From the NCBI GenBank assembly GCA_902729315.2, contig LR746272.1, positions 11,092,327 through 11,156,326 on the forward strand: a DNA stretch of 64,000 nt. Direction: 5' to 3'. Made by a program: the position numbers and the translations under genes. Positions 1 through 10,280 of this stretch are shown in pieces. The number at the start of each line of letters is the position of its first letter. Position 1 is the first letter of the stretch. Under the pieces are notes generated by a model, which made no database searches, was not told where the DNA came from, and worked only from the letters and a program-made list of their open reading frames with translations. Source of the stretch: Spirodela intermedia. Taxonomy: Eukaryota; Streptophyta; Magnoliopsida; Alismatales; Araceae.

Positions 1-532
1 AAATAAACATTCGTCCTTCAATGATTTCTCAATTTTGTTGAATCTCTAATGTTCAAAGTCTTTGTTCTAAAACTTATCATTTTTTGGAATATGTTGTAAT
101 GATATTCAAACCATCAAATCTTTGAATCTCTCAATTCCCATCCTTTTTCATTTGATTTTGAACTACAGTTTTCTAACTTGATGGAGAATGGTTGTATCTC
201 TATATTGGATCTAAATCATCAAGTTTACTATGACTTCTATCCATGTAAGTAGTTGACATGTTGTTGTTGATATGTTGTGTTCGAATCTTGAATATTTCAT
301 TCATTTTGTTTCTTTTTTGATGATTTAATCCATGTGAGATGTGAAGGAAGCTGTCTATCATTATCTTGAAACATTAAACAGTACAAAATATGGGTAGAAA
401 ATAAATAATCAAATATAACATAATTCACATTTTTTTATATCCATTTAATCATATACTATCATTTTATAAACATGTCATTTTATCTCTAATACTTCACACA
501 CCCTAGTATATCGGCTTGACATCACATCACAT
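1..532. other. AT-rich spacer, no gene seen
   Basis: AT-rich sequence with frequent stops in all frames. I see no coding region, RNA gene or recognisable element. Confidence 0.6.
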
Positions 533-616
533 AGGGTGCATAGTGTCACTTGGTTCAGAGTATGCATATTCAAGAGTGACCCCACCCAAGCACACTTAAC
601 TACACAGTTTCTTTGT
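533..616 (-). repeat. 5S rRNA-like relic (possibly from a Cassandra-type TRIM)
   Basis: Read on the reverse strand, this stretch resembles plant 5S rRNA. The clearest match is CCCAAGCACACTTAACTAC at about 582-600, against the conserved 5S internal promoter region (CCCAAGCACGCTTAACTTC in the same orientation). The 'GGGTGCATAGTGTCACTT' stretch before it is in the right place for the 5S 3' end. The copy is diverged and partial. Cassandra retrotransposons carry 5S sequence in their LTRs, so a TRIM relic is one explanation; a stray 5S pseudogene is the other. No LTR pair was recognised. Confidence 0.35.
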
Positions 617-2365
617 TTACTTCGTGACGACTCACCCACTTATGAGGGTCAGGTCGAAAACTATATTAAAAGATAAGAGTATAAAAAATAGAAGCTTGAT
701 TTTCAAATGTAAGATAATCACATAAAAGATGTATTGTTATTATTTAGGATGCTTTTACAACCTATCATTTAAAAATTTTGAAATATTAACCAATAAAAAA
801 ATTGGACAAATTTTTAGGTCATATTTGATGAAGCATTGTTGTGATGTCAACAAACCAAATAACTCTACTAAATAGATCAAATTATATCTTTTTGATAAGA
901 CTTGCATCTTATGATAGTAAAAGTAAACATATTTCTACTCAAATATAACACCATTGAATGATTGAATGAAGTTATATCTAAAATGCATCTTAATAGTAAT
1001 GTCTAATGGTTGCCTTTACTATATTAGAATTATTATATCATATAATATTATGGAATGTGCTAATATTTACAAAATACACCACTAAGAGGAAACAGTGATC
1101 AATACATCCAAATCAGCAAAGACTACATAAAACAAAACATGTTATGAAAATTTATCAAGTTTATTAAGTGCTCATAGTATTAGATCATTACTCTAGGATG
1201 TTTTAAAAATTAAGACGATTGATTAAGTTGAGACTATTTATTTATTCAAAAATAATTTTCTGAATATCACAATATTTATCTTAGAAAATTATTTTCTTTG
1301 TGTTGAACTATAAAAAATGACATTACACACAGAAATCTTGTTTCAAGATGCATACCTAAGAATGAAACATATGTTAAACAGATTGATATAAGTTTGATTA
1401 TTAAAACTCTGTTCTAAATTATCTATTTAGTGAATAAATAATAAGTTCTGCATTTATATGTGGCTGATTCTGCATTTTGTCCATCTAACTCTTACCAAAT
1501 CAAAAATTTGAATTGTCATTAAATAGATACAAACATTGTGGTTAATACTATGGAGTAGCAGTTTCACAAGATGATATCAGAAATAAATTGAAGGACATAT
1601 CATATCAGATTTTCACCTATTTGAATTTACAAATTTTCGAAGAAAATTAGACATTGAAGATCTCAAAGACACAAGAGATTTTCTCCATATGATTCATCTA
1701 TAAATATTGAATTTTTGAATGGAAGAAAAACATATATACTTGTCTATCTGCTCACCATGATAGAGAGCTTCTCCTAATATAGATTTTATGTCCAAGATAA
1801 TTTGTGAGAAGAGGAGAGAAAAGAATGCAAAAGCTTTACTCAAGCATTTACTGAAAAGGCTTCTTTAGTGTTCATCAAGCACCTTGTCATTTAAAGCACA
1901 CTCCATCGACTGCAACTGGTGTCATTATTCTAGACGAACGTCAAGATTATCTTTTACCTCTAGAGAAGATCCATGATAATATCAATAATATGTCTTGTGG
2001 GCTAAACCTGATATAAAAGTTACATTGTCATGAGTGAGAGGTTTCTGAATGATAAGACTTTTATCTTAGTGTAAAGGGGCTGTTGAAAGAATAATACCAA
2101 ACTCCTCATAGGAGGTTTTGGTATGACTCGTTTTGTTTGATTCACTGGGATTTTTTCCACATAAGCATTGAAGACATTTGTACTTTTATTTTACCATACT
2201 TTGACCTTTTACCGATTTCTAATTAATGTAAATTCTTTTGAATCTAATTTTTAAAATTTTTGGATTTGAAATTATACCCCATATTTGTGTGAATGAAAGA
2301 CTTCCCCAGTTTAGTTGGTTTTCAGGATTAATTGATTGGATATCCGGCAATCAGGATTTTTCAAA
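617..2365. other. AT-rich spacer, no gene seen
   Basis: Low-complexity AT-rich sequence without a supported coding region. It may be old transposon debris, but no conserved domain could be read in either direction. Confidence 0.5.
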
Positions 2366-2369
2366 GGAA

Positions 2370-2930
2370 TGGCTTCATAATAAAAAAGGGCTATAACCGT
2401 TTGCTACTGCTATGAAGTCTGCTCGCCTTTTGACGGCTTGGGTTCGCTATGCTCTCATGTTGTGGTCGGGCTTAAAAGAAAACGAGTCTTCTTTCCAAAC
2501 CAGAATGTCCGCAGACGTTAAAACTTTGCCAGAAGCAAGAAGAGACGTGAAAGGGCCGGGCCATTTTTTGAGATGAAATGCCCCTTCTTCAATTCTCCTT
2601 TTGGCTTTCGGGCCCCGGGTTGAAGAGGTAGATACAGCAAAGCAAAGGAGGGTCTCCTCTTTCTCTGTTTTCTCTTCTCGAAGTGTGCAAATTGCAAGTA
2701 GAGAGGAGCAGGAGCTTATAGTTAATTGGTTCAAACGTTCATGCGAAGGCAAGTAGTATGTTTTGCTCAACTACTGTCTGCTCCACTCTTTGGTTATATA
2801 TACTTGACCCCTTGGGGGTTTGTCTTCTCACCCCTTCGGAGACCTTAGCCATCCACTGCCCCTGAAAAGCCAGTCCTGGTTCCCTCGGGGCCATAGCCAT
2901 CCACTGCCCCTCCAGTATATAACCTGCGAA
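2370..2930. other. Possible organelle-derived (mitochondrial) insertion
   Basis: This block differs in composition from both flanks: more balanced GC, purine-rich runs, and a 107-codon reverse open frame (2447-2770) that has no plant nuclear family I recognise. The style resembles plant mitochondrial intergenic DNA, so a nuclear mitochondrial insertion (NUMT) is my best guess. This rests on composition and impression only, with no alignment. The reverse frame is not annotated as a gene. Confidence 0.3.
2846..2911. repeat. Short direct repeat, 18-base core twice
   Basis: The core TAGCCATCCACTGCCCCT occurs at 2846-2863 and 2894-2911, 48 bases apart. Similar C- and G-rich sequence precedes both (CCCCTTCGG and CCCTCGGGG). 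This is a local imperfect tandem duplication inside the possible organellar patch. Confidence 0.8.
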
Positions 2931-3961
2931 TCATAGTCTTTATTCTTATGAGAATGAGAATTAAAAACAAGAAGTTCCTCTACGTTGTGACTGTCAAAAG
3001 TTTTATTTCTTTGGCAAGGAATTAAGTATATTATGTAATGACGAATCACATTAATATAAGATATCATACAATTTGGTAGTTGATAAATTCAGGAAATATT
3101 TCATTTGAAAAAATCCACAAAGTAAAAAATGTTGTGGATATGTTAACCAATTTGGTCACAATGGTGAAGTTTAAATATTTTGAATTTGATTCTGGTTTAA
3201 AGTTTTTGAGAAATGTAGCATCATCAAAATGGAGTTCAAGATAAAGCATCTTGAAAGATACTGAAAGATTTAAGTATTTGCCAAATAGAGATTACCGAGA
3301 TGGCTTAATATCTTAACAATTTTGGGCCAAGAACTAACCCAACAACATAGGAGTGTGGCTTCCTCTATTGAGGATGACCTCTAACTCATATAAAGGGGCA
3401 AATGTGTATCTCTCTTCAAGAAGAGAGAGGATTGAAAAAATGTTGCGAACTCTGATTTACAAGAATAGAAACTGCTGCGATTTTAGAGTTCTTTCTCCTC
3501 TCGAACATCTCCTCTTTGTCCAACAACTTCTCTCTCATTCTCTCTCCTAATTAACGTATTATTTACTTGATTTTCGGTGGTGGCATCCTAATATAAAAAC
3601 ACAATCACTTGAAGAGCGTCTTGATGGGAATTGTCTGGGTAAAGATAGCGACCAATGAGAGTACGTGGTGACTATTCTTATATGATAAAGTACAAGTTGC
3701 AAACTATAATAAGGACAAGGATTTAGTAGATAGAAGATTTATTTTCAACCATAAGACAGCTAAAAACGATGTATCTTGTTGTCTGGAAGATATTTATAAT
3801 CTGTCATTTTAATGATATTAAATACCATATTGACTAGATTCTTTAGGCAAGTTCTCCGTATTACGACTGCATTTATCCATATCGTCAAATTGATTTCAAT
3901 TATATACTGTTTGAAACATATATTATTTTTTTCTTACAATATATTTGCTAATTTTACAACA
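2931..3961. other. AT-rich spacer, no gene seen
   Basis: No supported gene. Short open frames here have no recognisable domain and no matching splice context. Confidence 0.5.
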
Positions 3962-4054
3962 CCTGGAGACAACATTAGTTTTCCTCTCCACATAGAAAAA
4001 GACCCTAGCAACTCTATCCCTATGTCCAAGGAACAATACCGGTTTATTGTTTTC
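3962..4054 (-). pseudogene. Fragment of PWP2 exon 1, left by segmental duplication
   Basis: About 93 bases match 20403-20495, inside exon 1 of the complete PWP2 gene, in the same orientation. By eye about four in five bases are identical. Conserved blocks include TTAGTTTTCCTCTCCAC and CTCTATGTCCAAGGAA. On the reverse strand this corresponds to the part of the WD40 region around 'HRDRVVGVFF'. The rest of PWP2 is missing here: soon after 4054 the sequence jumps to one matching the CCD8-2 promoter. It is a relic showing that the segment copied to this place once contained both genes. Confidence 0.8.
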
Positions 4055-4074
4055 ACCGTAATGATACTGAGCCG

Positions 4075-4415
4075 GCCCAATAATAAAACCGGCCGAATCC
4101 ACACGATTACATACGACTTGTGCCAGGCCCCATAACCGATAGAGCCTGCTGAGGTCATTCGGTCACGTGGGGAGTCGGTGCTCTCCGAAATGGGCGACTG
4201 TATCTGGGCCGGCGTCATTCCAGCTACTGGAGAGCCCAATAAGTGAGGTCCACTTTTATTCCTCACTTTGCTCGGCATGGAATCCGCATGCCTCATTTAT
4301 CTGGGAGGTCTATTTATCCCTCCCATTGTAGGGGAGCTCCCAGCACCCACACAACTTCCACCACTAAGCTGCTGGGCGACCGACATTCGCCTCTCCTCCT
4401 CGGATTCTTCGAGCC
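4075..4415 (+). promoter_or_regulatory. Promoter-like region of CCD8-1, paralogous to that of CCD8-2
   Basis: This region aligns with 21284-21693 upstream of CCD8-2. Shared landmarks are GCCCAATAA near its start, a G-box CACGTG (4164-4169; counterpart 21374-21379), GGAGAGCCCAA, a TATA-like TCTATTTATCC (4309-4319; counterpart TCTATATATG) and CTCGGATTCTTCGA just before the ATG. The TATA motif is weaker than in the intact copy. Whether it still drives transcription is unknown. Confidence 0.6.
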
Positions 4416-6521
4416 ATGGCACCCGTGGTTTCTGCCTCTCTTGCTCCCACCACCCGTTTCCCATCTCCATCGCCAGATCCGATCGGCCGGCGCCGGCGAC
4501 TCCCTTCCCCCCGTCTCACCTCGGCGCCGACGCTCCCCCATGCTGCCCCCGACCCACGGGCCCACGTGTCGATGCCACCGGCGCCCAATATCGGCCGTAA
4601 AGGTGAGACGAAGCTCGCCGTGTGGACCAGCATACAACAGGAGAGTTGGGAGGGCGATCTGGTGGTCGAAGGCCACATTCCTCCACGGCTGGTAAGCGTC
4701 CAAAGAGCTTATCCGTCGGTGATTTTCCGCTGTGCCGGTCACTCTATCTCCGTCCCTCTCTGTATAGATCGTTGTAGAATTTAGCACTTTTTTTTTTCTG
4801 GACGGGGATTCACTTGACGCGGTTTTGCAGAAAGAAACGTACCTGAGGAACGGACGGGGACTGTGGAACATCGAGGACCACGACTTCGTCCACATGTTCG
4901 ACGGGTACGCCACCCTCGTCGGCGTCCACTTCGATGACGGAAGGGTGAAGGCGGGGCATCGCCAGATACAGTCGGAGGCGTACAAGGCGGCCCTGAAGAA
5001 CAAGCGACTGTGCTACCGCGAGTTCTCCGAGAACCCAAGGACCGAGAACCTGCTCGCATACATCGGCGAGCTCGCTGGCCTATTTTCCGGGTCGTCGCTG
5101 ACAGATAACGCCAACATCAGCGTGATCGAGCTGGGCGACCGACGGGTGATTTGCATGGCGGAGACCATCAAAGGCACCATCCACGTCAACCTCGACACTC
5201 TGGAGACCTTGGGGGCCTACCTCAGTGCAGCCACCCGATCGTCACCGACTCGGAGTACCTGACGCTGCTGCCGGACCTGGTGCGACCGGGCTACCAGGTC
5301 GTCCGCATGGAGCCGGGAAGCAACGTGAGGAGGCTGATCGGCCGGGTGGATTGCCGGGGAGGGCCGACGGCTCGATGGGCCCACTGGTTCCCCGTCACCG
5401 AGAACTACGTCGTCGTGCCGGGGATGCCGCTGAGGTACAGCGTCAAGAACATCCTCCGCTCCGAGCCAACGCCCCTATTCAAGTTCGAGTGGCACCCCGA
5501 CTCCGGCGCCTTTATTCACTTCATGTGCAAAACCAGTGGTAGCATCGTGAGTCATCGTAGACATGACCCTACTCTTTCTCTCTCTGCACCCCGTAAACGG
5601 GAAGAGGGCGGCACTTCGTTACTCATCAAATTTCACTGCTGGCGCCATTGTTGCCAGGTGGCGAGCGTGGAGGTCCCCCAGTACTTGACGTTCCACTTCA
5701 TCAATGCCTACGAGGAGCAGGACGGGGACGGCCGGGTGGTGGCGATCGTCGCTGACTGTTGCGAACACAACGCCGACCCCGCCATCCTTGAAAAGCTCAC
5801 ACTGCAGAATCTCCGATCCTTTTCCGGTGTGGACTCCCTACCAGATGCAAGGTGAACAAGAGGAGAGTACCCTCCCTTCCCTCCAGCAGCTCTCTCTCTA
5901 ACCCTCGGCGTGGCATCGATTGGCATTCGTAGGGTCGAGCGCTTTAGGATACCTCTAGACGGGACTCCCCGGGGGTTGCTGGAGGCGGCGCTGGACCCAG
6001 AGCACCATGGCCGGGGCATGGACATGCGCTCAATCAACCCCAAATACATGGGGAAGAAGTACAGATACGCATACGCGTGCGGGGCCAAGCGCCCCTGTAA
6101 CTTCCCCAACGCCCTCACCAAGGTGAACGAAGAAGAATTCACTTCGGATGGCTTCCAAATCTTCATGCCTGACAGTCATCTCCTTGCTCCTGCAGATCGA
6201 TCTTGTGGAGAAGACGACGAGGACCTGGCACCAGGAAGGCGCCGTGCCGTCGGAGCCCCTGCTCGTGGAGCGACCAGGCGCCGTCCGGGAGGACGATGGT
6301 GGGTATCGCCGCCGGTTTCGTTCATCTGCCGGAGATTTTAGTCTGAGTATCCACCACGGCTACTCTGTATCGCAGGCGTGGTAATTTCCCTGGTTAGCGG
6401 CAAGGACGGCGAGGGGTACGTGCTGCTGCTGGATGGCTCTACGTTTGAGGAGATCGCAAGAGGAGGGCTTCCGTACGGTCTTCCATACGGGCTACACGAA
6501 TGCTGGGTTCCTAGAACATGA
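4416..6521 (+). pseudogene. CCD8: CCD8-1: carotenoid cleavage dioxygenase 8 copy with a frameshift
   Basis: Six exons match the intact CCD8 at 21694-23882 one for one: 4416-4691, 4831-5546, 5658-5851, 5933-6122, 6196-6298 and 6376-6521. All splice signals are still GT-AG. In exon 2, 28 bases present in the intact copy (22486-22513) are missing at 5207/5208, with GAC at both edges of the lost piece. The frame shifts and translation would stop at 5262, giving about 235 residues, of which about 22 are out of frame. Three of the four predicted iron-binding histidines lie after the break. The downstream exons remain open in the correct frames, so the damage may be fairly recent or the copy may have decayed little. 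Conserved spots have also changed: NGPG is NGRG, MDMC is MDMR, LHGCW is LHECW. It is probably non-functional as a dioxygenase; a short protein or regulatory transcript cannot be excluded. Confidence 0.85.
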
Positions 6522-6842
6522 GCGAGATCGGCTGGCGTCATGATATGTACAGGCGGCGGCGGAAGGATATATCTACGGTGATGCCCCGCCTTAGTATTGA
6601 AGGATCACCAGCTGACTTTTAGTAGTGTGGAGAAAAATGGTAATATTATCCCCTAAAGAGTATCACGTTCCTGTCAAAGAAGTTTTCTTCTTCTCTCCCT
6701 GTTCATCGACCGGTTGTCCCCCCGTTCCCTCTCTCTTCCCCCTCAAGTCCCTTGTGGCATCTCTCAATTCCAAGAGTAGAATATCATCTTGGAACAATAT
6801 CTAGTGCGCGGAGTAATCCAAGCATTAGCATTGTATTTAATG

Positions 6843-7230
6843 AATACTCATCGTAATAATTGGAAAGTCAATCGTGGGGGCACGAGTTCTAGGAGGTGAT
6901 CAATTCTCAAGGACCTGCAAGTACATATAAAATTAAGGCGGATTTATTTGTAACCAAGTAGATTATGAGAAGCTAAAGCAAATGATCACATTTTGTAAAG
7001 CATTTTAAGATGGCATATGTATAAGAACCTTCAAGAAAATGGCAGATTTCTCCCACTCATTAATAATATCCTATGATTTTTTTAATATTTTTTAAATTTT
7101 CACTGTGATTATCCCTCTTAGGATATGGGTAATTATTTTTTTTCATCATTTGTGTTCACGGATCCTTTTAATTTAACTAACAACATTTATTTATTTTCGT
7201 GTGTTAATATGTTCCATATTTAATGTAAAA
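6843..7230 (+). repeat. Dispersed repeat, copy A
   Basis: About 390 bases similar to 30807-31215 in direct orientation. Shared blocks include GGAAAGTCAA, TTATTTGTAACCAAGTA followed by ATTAT and AGAAGCT, CTCACTCAT with AATAAT, and TGGGTAATTA. The match is diverged (perhaps 70-75 percent) with small indels. The length and isolated copies would suit a solo LTR or MITE-like element, but I could not define terminal repeats or target-site duplications. Confidence 0.65.
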
Positions 7231-7940
7231 CATTAATCAAGGATGTTTTCATTGGAAGAACTTTAGTCCCAACAATGTAATAATGTTTTCATTGCATTTT
7301 TATTTTTTTTCTAGTGTGCAAACGATAAATGTACTGTTGAACACCACATTGTTGAAGAAGACATAAATGGTTATTATTCACTACATCAATTATACGAATG
7401 AGCAAGAATGCAACAACCAACATAGTGTTGAAAATGAAGAAAATTATCTAAGATATAAATTTATGCTCAACTAAAGTCAGTTGAAAATACTATAGTCATC
7501 AACAAATGAATGTAGTATGAAAATCCACTTTGAGAGATAATATAAGTAGGTCCCCATAGATCAAATTTGATTAACTACAAAGGTATTTCTGATATAAATA
7601 TGATTAAATAAATGATAATTGAGTGGGTTGATAGGTGATAAGCAAGTCAAACTTATTGATGATAATAGAGAAACAATGGGTGACCTAATCAAGTGTGGCA
7701 TACTAAAGAAGATGCATGCTCACTATTGAATGTGAGAATTAATGACTTAGAAAGAAGAAAATAGTAGAAGTCATCTTTAGAAGAACTTGTCTCAAGACTT
7801 GATTCCTCCTAGGAAAGTAAGATGAGTGAAATTCAACAGAAACTATGTGATCAGAATAAACTTATAAATGGAAAGTTAATTCTTAGTGATCAGAGAAATA
7901 AAGAAAATGTCATTTAAGTGGAGAGAATATAATGCAAAAT
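7231..7940. other. AT-rich spacer, possibly more transposon debris
   Basis: No gene seen. It lies directly beyond the protease-like end of a reverse-strand copia relic, so it may be its decayed integrase side, but I could not read conserved residues. Confidence 0.4.
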
Positions 7941-7949
7941 TTAGGGTTG

Positions 7950-8660
7950 CAGATCCAAGGGAGGAAATGAATAAAGTTTCATTGTTTCTACCATATAGTT
8001 TGTCAAAACCTATATAACTTTTAGGATCATAGAGGTCCATACAGTCAGAAGTAGTGTGGTGAGTAGCAACACTATCTAGATATCATGATGTTGATAATAT
8101 TGTCACATTTGGTGTGGGTATAATATCGTAAGTGTTTGCATAGGCAACCAAATCAGCTGTAGAGGTGGGGTTGTGACCATCAAACGATATGTCACAGGGT
8201 AGGTTGTGTTTGGTTTGTCATAAAAATTCTAGAAATACTTTTTTTGGCATACTACGTAGGATTAAAATTTCCAAATTAAAGACAAATTTGACAACATGAT
8301 GTGTATTGTAGACTCCAAGGATGGCTATGACCTCTAGCCCCAACATGATATCTGCTCGCATTATAACTTGCAGTGACAACATTGGTCTAAGAATACTCAA
8401 GAGGCTCAAAGAAAAAGTATTATTGTGCCATGATCATCCTCAATCACAATGAGATGGCTGGGGATATCTTCTAGAGTGAGCAACTCTTTGCGAGTTATAA
8501 TACTAAAGATGAATATCTCATAGCTTGGTCTTAACTCAGTGAAAATCATCATATTAAGATCCCAGTCATTCACTAGCTGACCAATCATAGCAAAATATTT
8601 TAATGAATTGGTTGCACTCATAAAAAGATAACATCCTACCGTGTGAGGCATGTACTTTGG
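7950..8660 (-). mobile_element. Degenerate Ty1/copia retrotransposon relic (gag and protease region)
   Basis: On the reverse strand, 8406-8651 encodes a stretch like the copia gag (UBN2-type) domain: a 'L.P.YE.F..SI.TRKELLTLE..PSHL' pattern. Further along, about 7990-8190 reads like the retropepsin region, with YLDSVATHHTTSD in place of the usual LDSGATHH motif. Gag lying before protease on the reverse strand fits the copia order. Stops and frameshifts interrupt it throughout, and no LTRs, integrase or reverse transcriptase were identified. It is a dead fragment. Confidence 0.65.
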
Positions 8661-10241
8661 AGTGTGTTATGAATTTGAGACTTTGAGCCAATGCAAAAGT
8701 TCTAGAAGTAAAATATCTCAAACATCATTAATGTATGATAAACAACTACTAATCAGAGGAAAGTCTCTATTCTGTATCATATGAGCCGTGTAAGATTTAT
8801 TTAGTAAGTTATTTCCCTAATCATGAAGTTCGGATTTGGCTGCTAGACTTCCCATCAATAAAAACTTTTTAAGGACAACTAAGTGGAGCTATCGAGCATG
8901 GGCATATAATCATAGCTAGTTAGAAAAGGAATAAATTAAGTTCTCAATATGAGATAGTTGTCACATAGCATTGTCAGAAGAAATAAAGACATCACGTTGG
9001 GAGATGAAACAATATTTCGATGTGTTGTCGAGTAGGATGGCTCTAATGCCGAAGGGAGAGCGAGGGGGAGAGAGAGAAGAGGAAGAGGAGAGAAGAAATC
9101 TTTGATGGAAAATGATAGTTTACAGAAGTCGTAGGAGGCCCTCGAGGTAGGTGAGAGAAACAGAAAGGAGAGACGTATGACTTTAACAAGGTCGTCCATT
9201 TCCGTGAAAAATGGTCCAAAAGGAGCCATTGGACCGTCCTCACGCATGCCGAAACCCTTATCTGTCGAAAACAATCCATGATGTGACCGTTTCTCACAGA
9301 GGGTGCTAGATAACTTTTATAAGGCGCAATGGAATGACCACTGCCCCGTGGTTTGGAATGTATTTTACTATCTAGGTCAATAGCAACGTAATAAAAACTC
9401 AGCATATTACTAGTTAAGCAAGTAACGGTGGTGTTTCGAAGGCTGGAATTGGCACAACTAGGATATGTTCACCTCAAACACCAATAAGAGAGATAGCGAG
9501 CGAGAGTGAGAGAGGGAGAGATAGATTTGGAGTAATATAAGTATGATATTATTTCTTATCAAAACTCAAATCGGCTCATATAAAGATCAGACGGTTCTTT
9601 TTTTATCTCATACTTCATATTTACATCAAAATCTAGTACTTTTTAGTGGGGAATGATTCCACAATTTGAGGTTTGAGGATTTGAAATCCCGATGGGGAAA
9701 TACATCATCCCACCTGATAGTAAGTATTACCGTAAGCTGGCGGCAAGAAAAATCGGAAATGGGTTATCAGGTCAACAGATATCCTTTCCGTTCCTTCGAA
9801 AAAGAGTCAATAAATGCTATGTATCCAATCAAATCATATCTACTTTCAGACATCATCTGGATTCTCTCAAATCAAAATTTTATTTTTTAAAATTCTAACC
9901 ATTAAAGAATTCGCTTAAAAATTGTAGTTTCCGATTTTATTGACAACTTCACCTTGTAATTGCGTACCAGGTGCGTATCTCTTCTTGATTTAGTTGGCCG
10001 ACGTTCCCTATTCCAAAAGTGAGTGTCGGGGAGCAGCTGAAGTGCTGATATCAATGGGTACCATCCAACTCCCTTAGGAATAGTAGGGTTAAATGTAGAG
10101 CTCGGTCAGGCTGACTATTCTTCTTGGACCTGGACCTGGACCTCAAAGGATAAATTTAAGAAGAAAAATTTGGTCAACCCTAATATTTATCCGGATTGAG
10201 TAGGGATGCCCAGAAGCTAGGAGATCTTTTTCTCTCATGCA

Positions 10242-10242
<1 letters not shown>
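8661..10242. other. Spacer, no gene supported
   Basis: Mixed AT-rich sequence. There is a GA-rich stretch near 9050-9100 and a (GGACCT)-type hexamer repeat near 10125-10144. Short open frames lack recognisable domains. Confidence 0.5.

Positions 10243-10243
<1 letters not shown>

Positions 10244-10276
<33 letters not shown>
10244..10276. repeat. (TC)n microsatellite
   Basis: Uninterrupted TC dinucleotide run of about 33 bases. Confidence 0.95.

Positions 10277-10280
<4 letters not shown>

Larger units (their letters stand above)
4075..6820 (+). repeat. Segmental duplication, copy 1 (CCD8-1 side)
   Basis: Promoter, all six exons, introns and 3' flank align with 21284-24395. In the 3' flank, 'GACTTTTAGTAGTGTGGAGAAAAA' (6616 on, first 20 bases GACTTTTAGTAGTGTGGAGA) corresponds to GACTTTTAATAGTATGGAGA (24237 on), and AAGAGTAGAATAT near 6774 corresponds to AAGAGTATGATAT near 24352. 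With the PWP2 fragment at 3962 this defines an old duplicated block about 17 kb from its partner. Confidence 0.8.

Noticed and set aside
4314-5003. Long reverse open frame (229 codons) over CCD8-1
   Set aside because: It lies antisense to GC-rich CCD8 exons 1-2, where stops are rare by composition; no domain was recognised.
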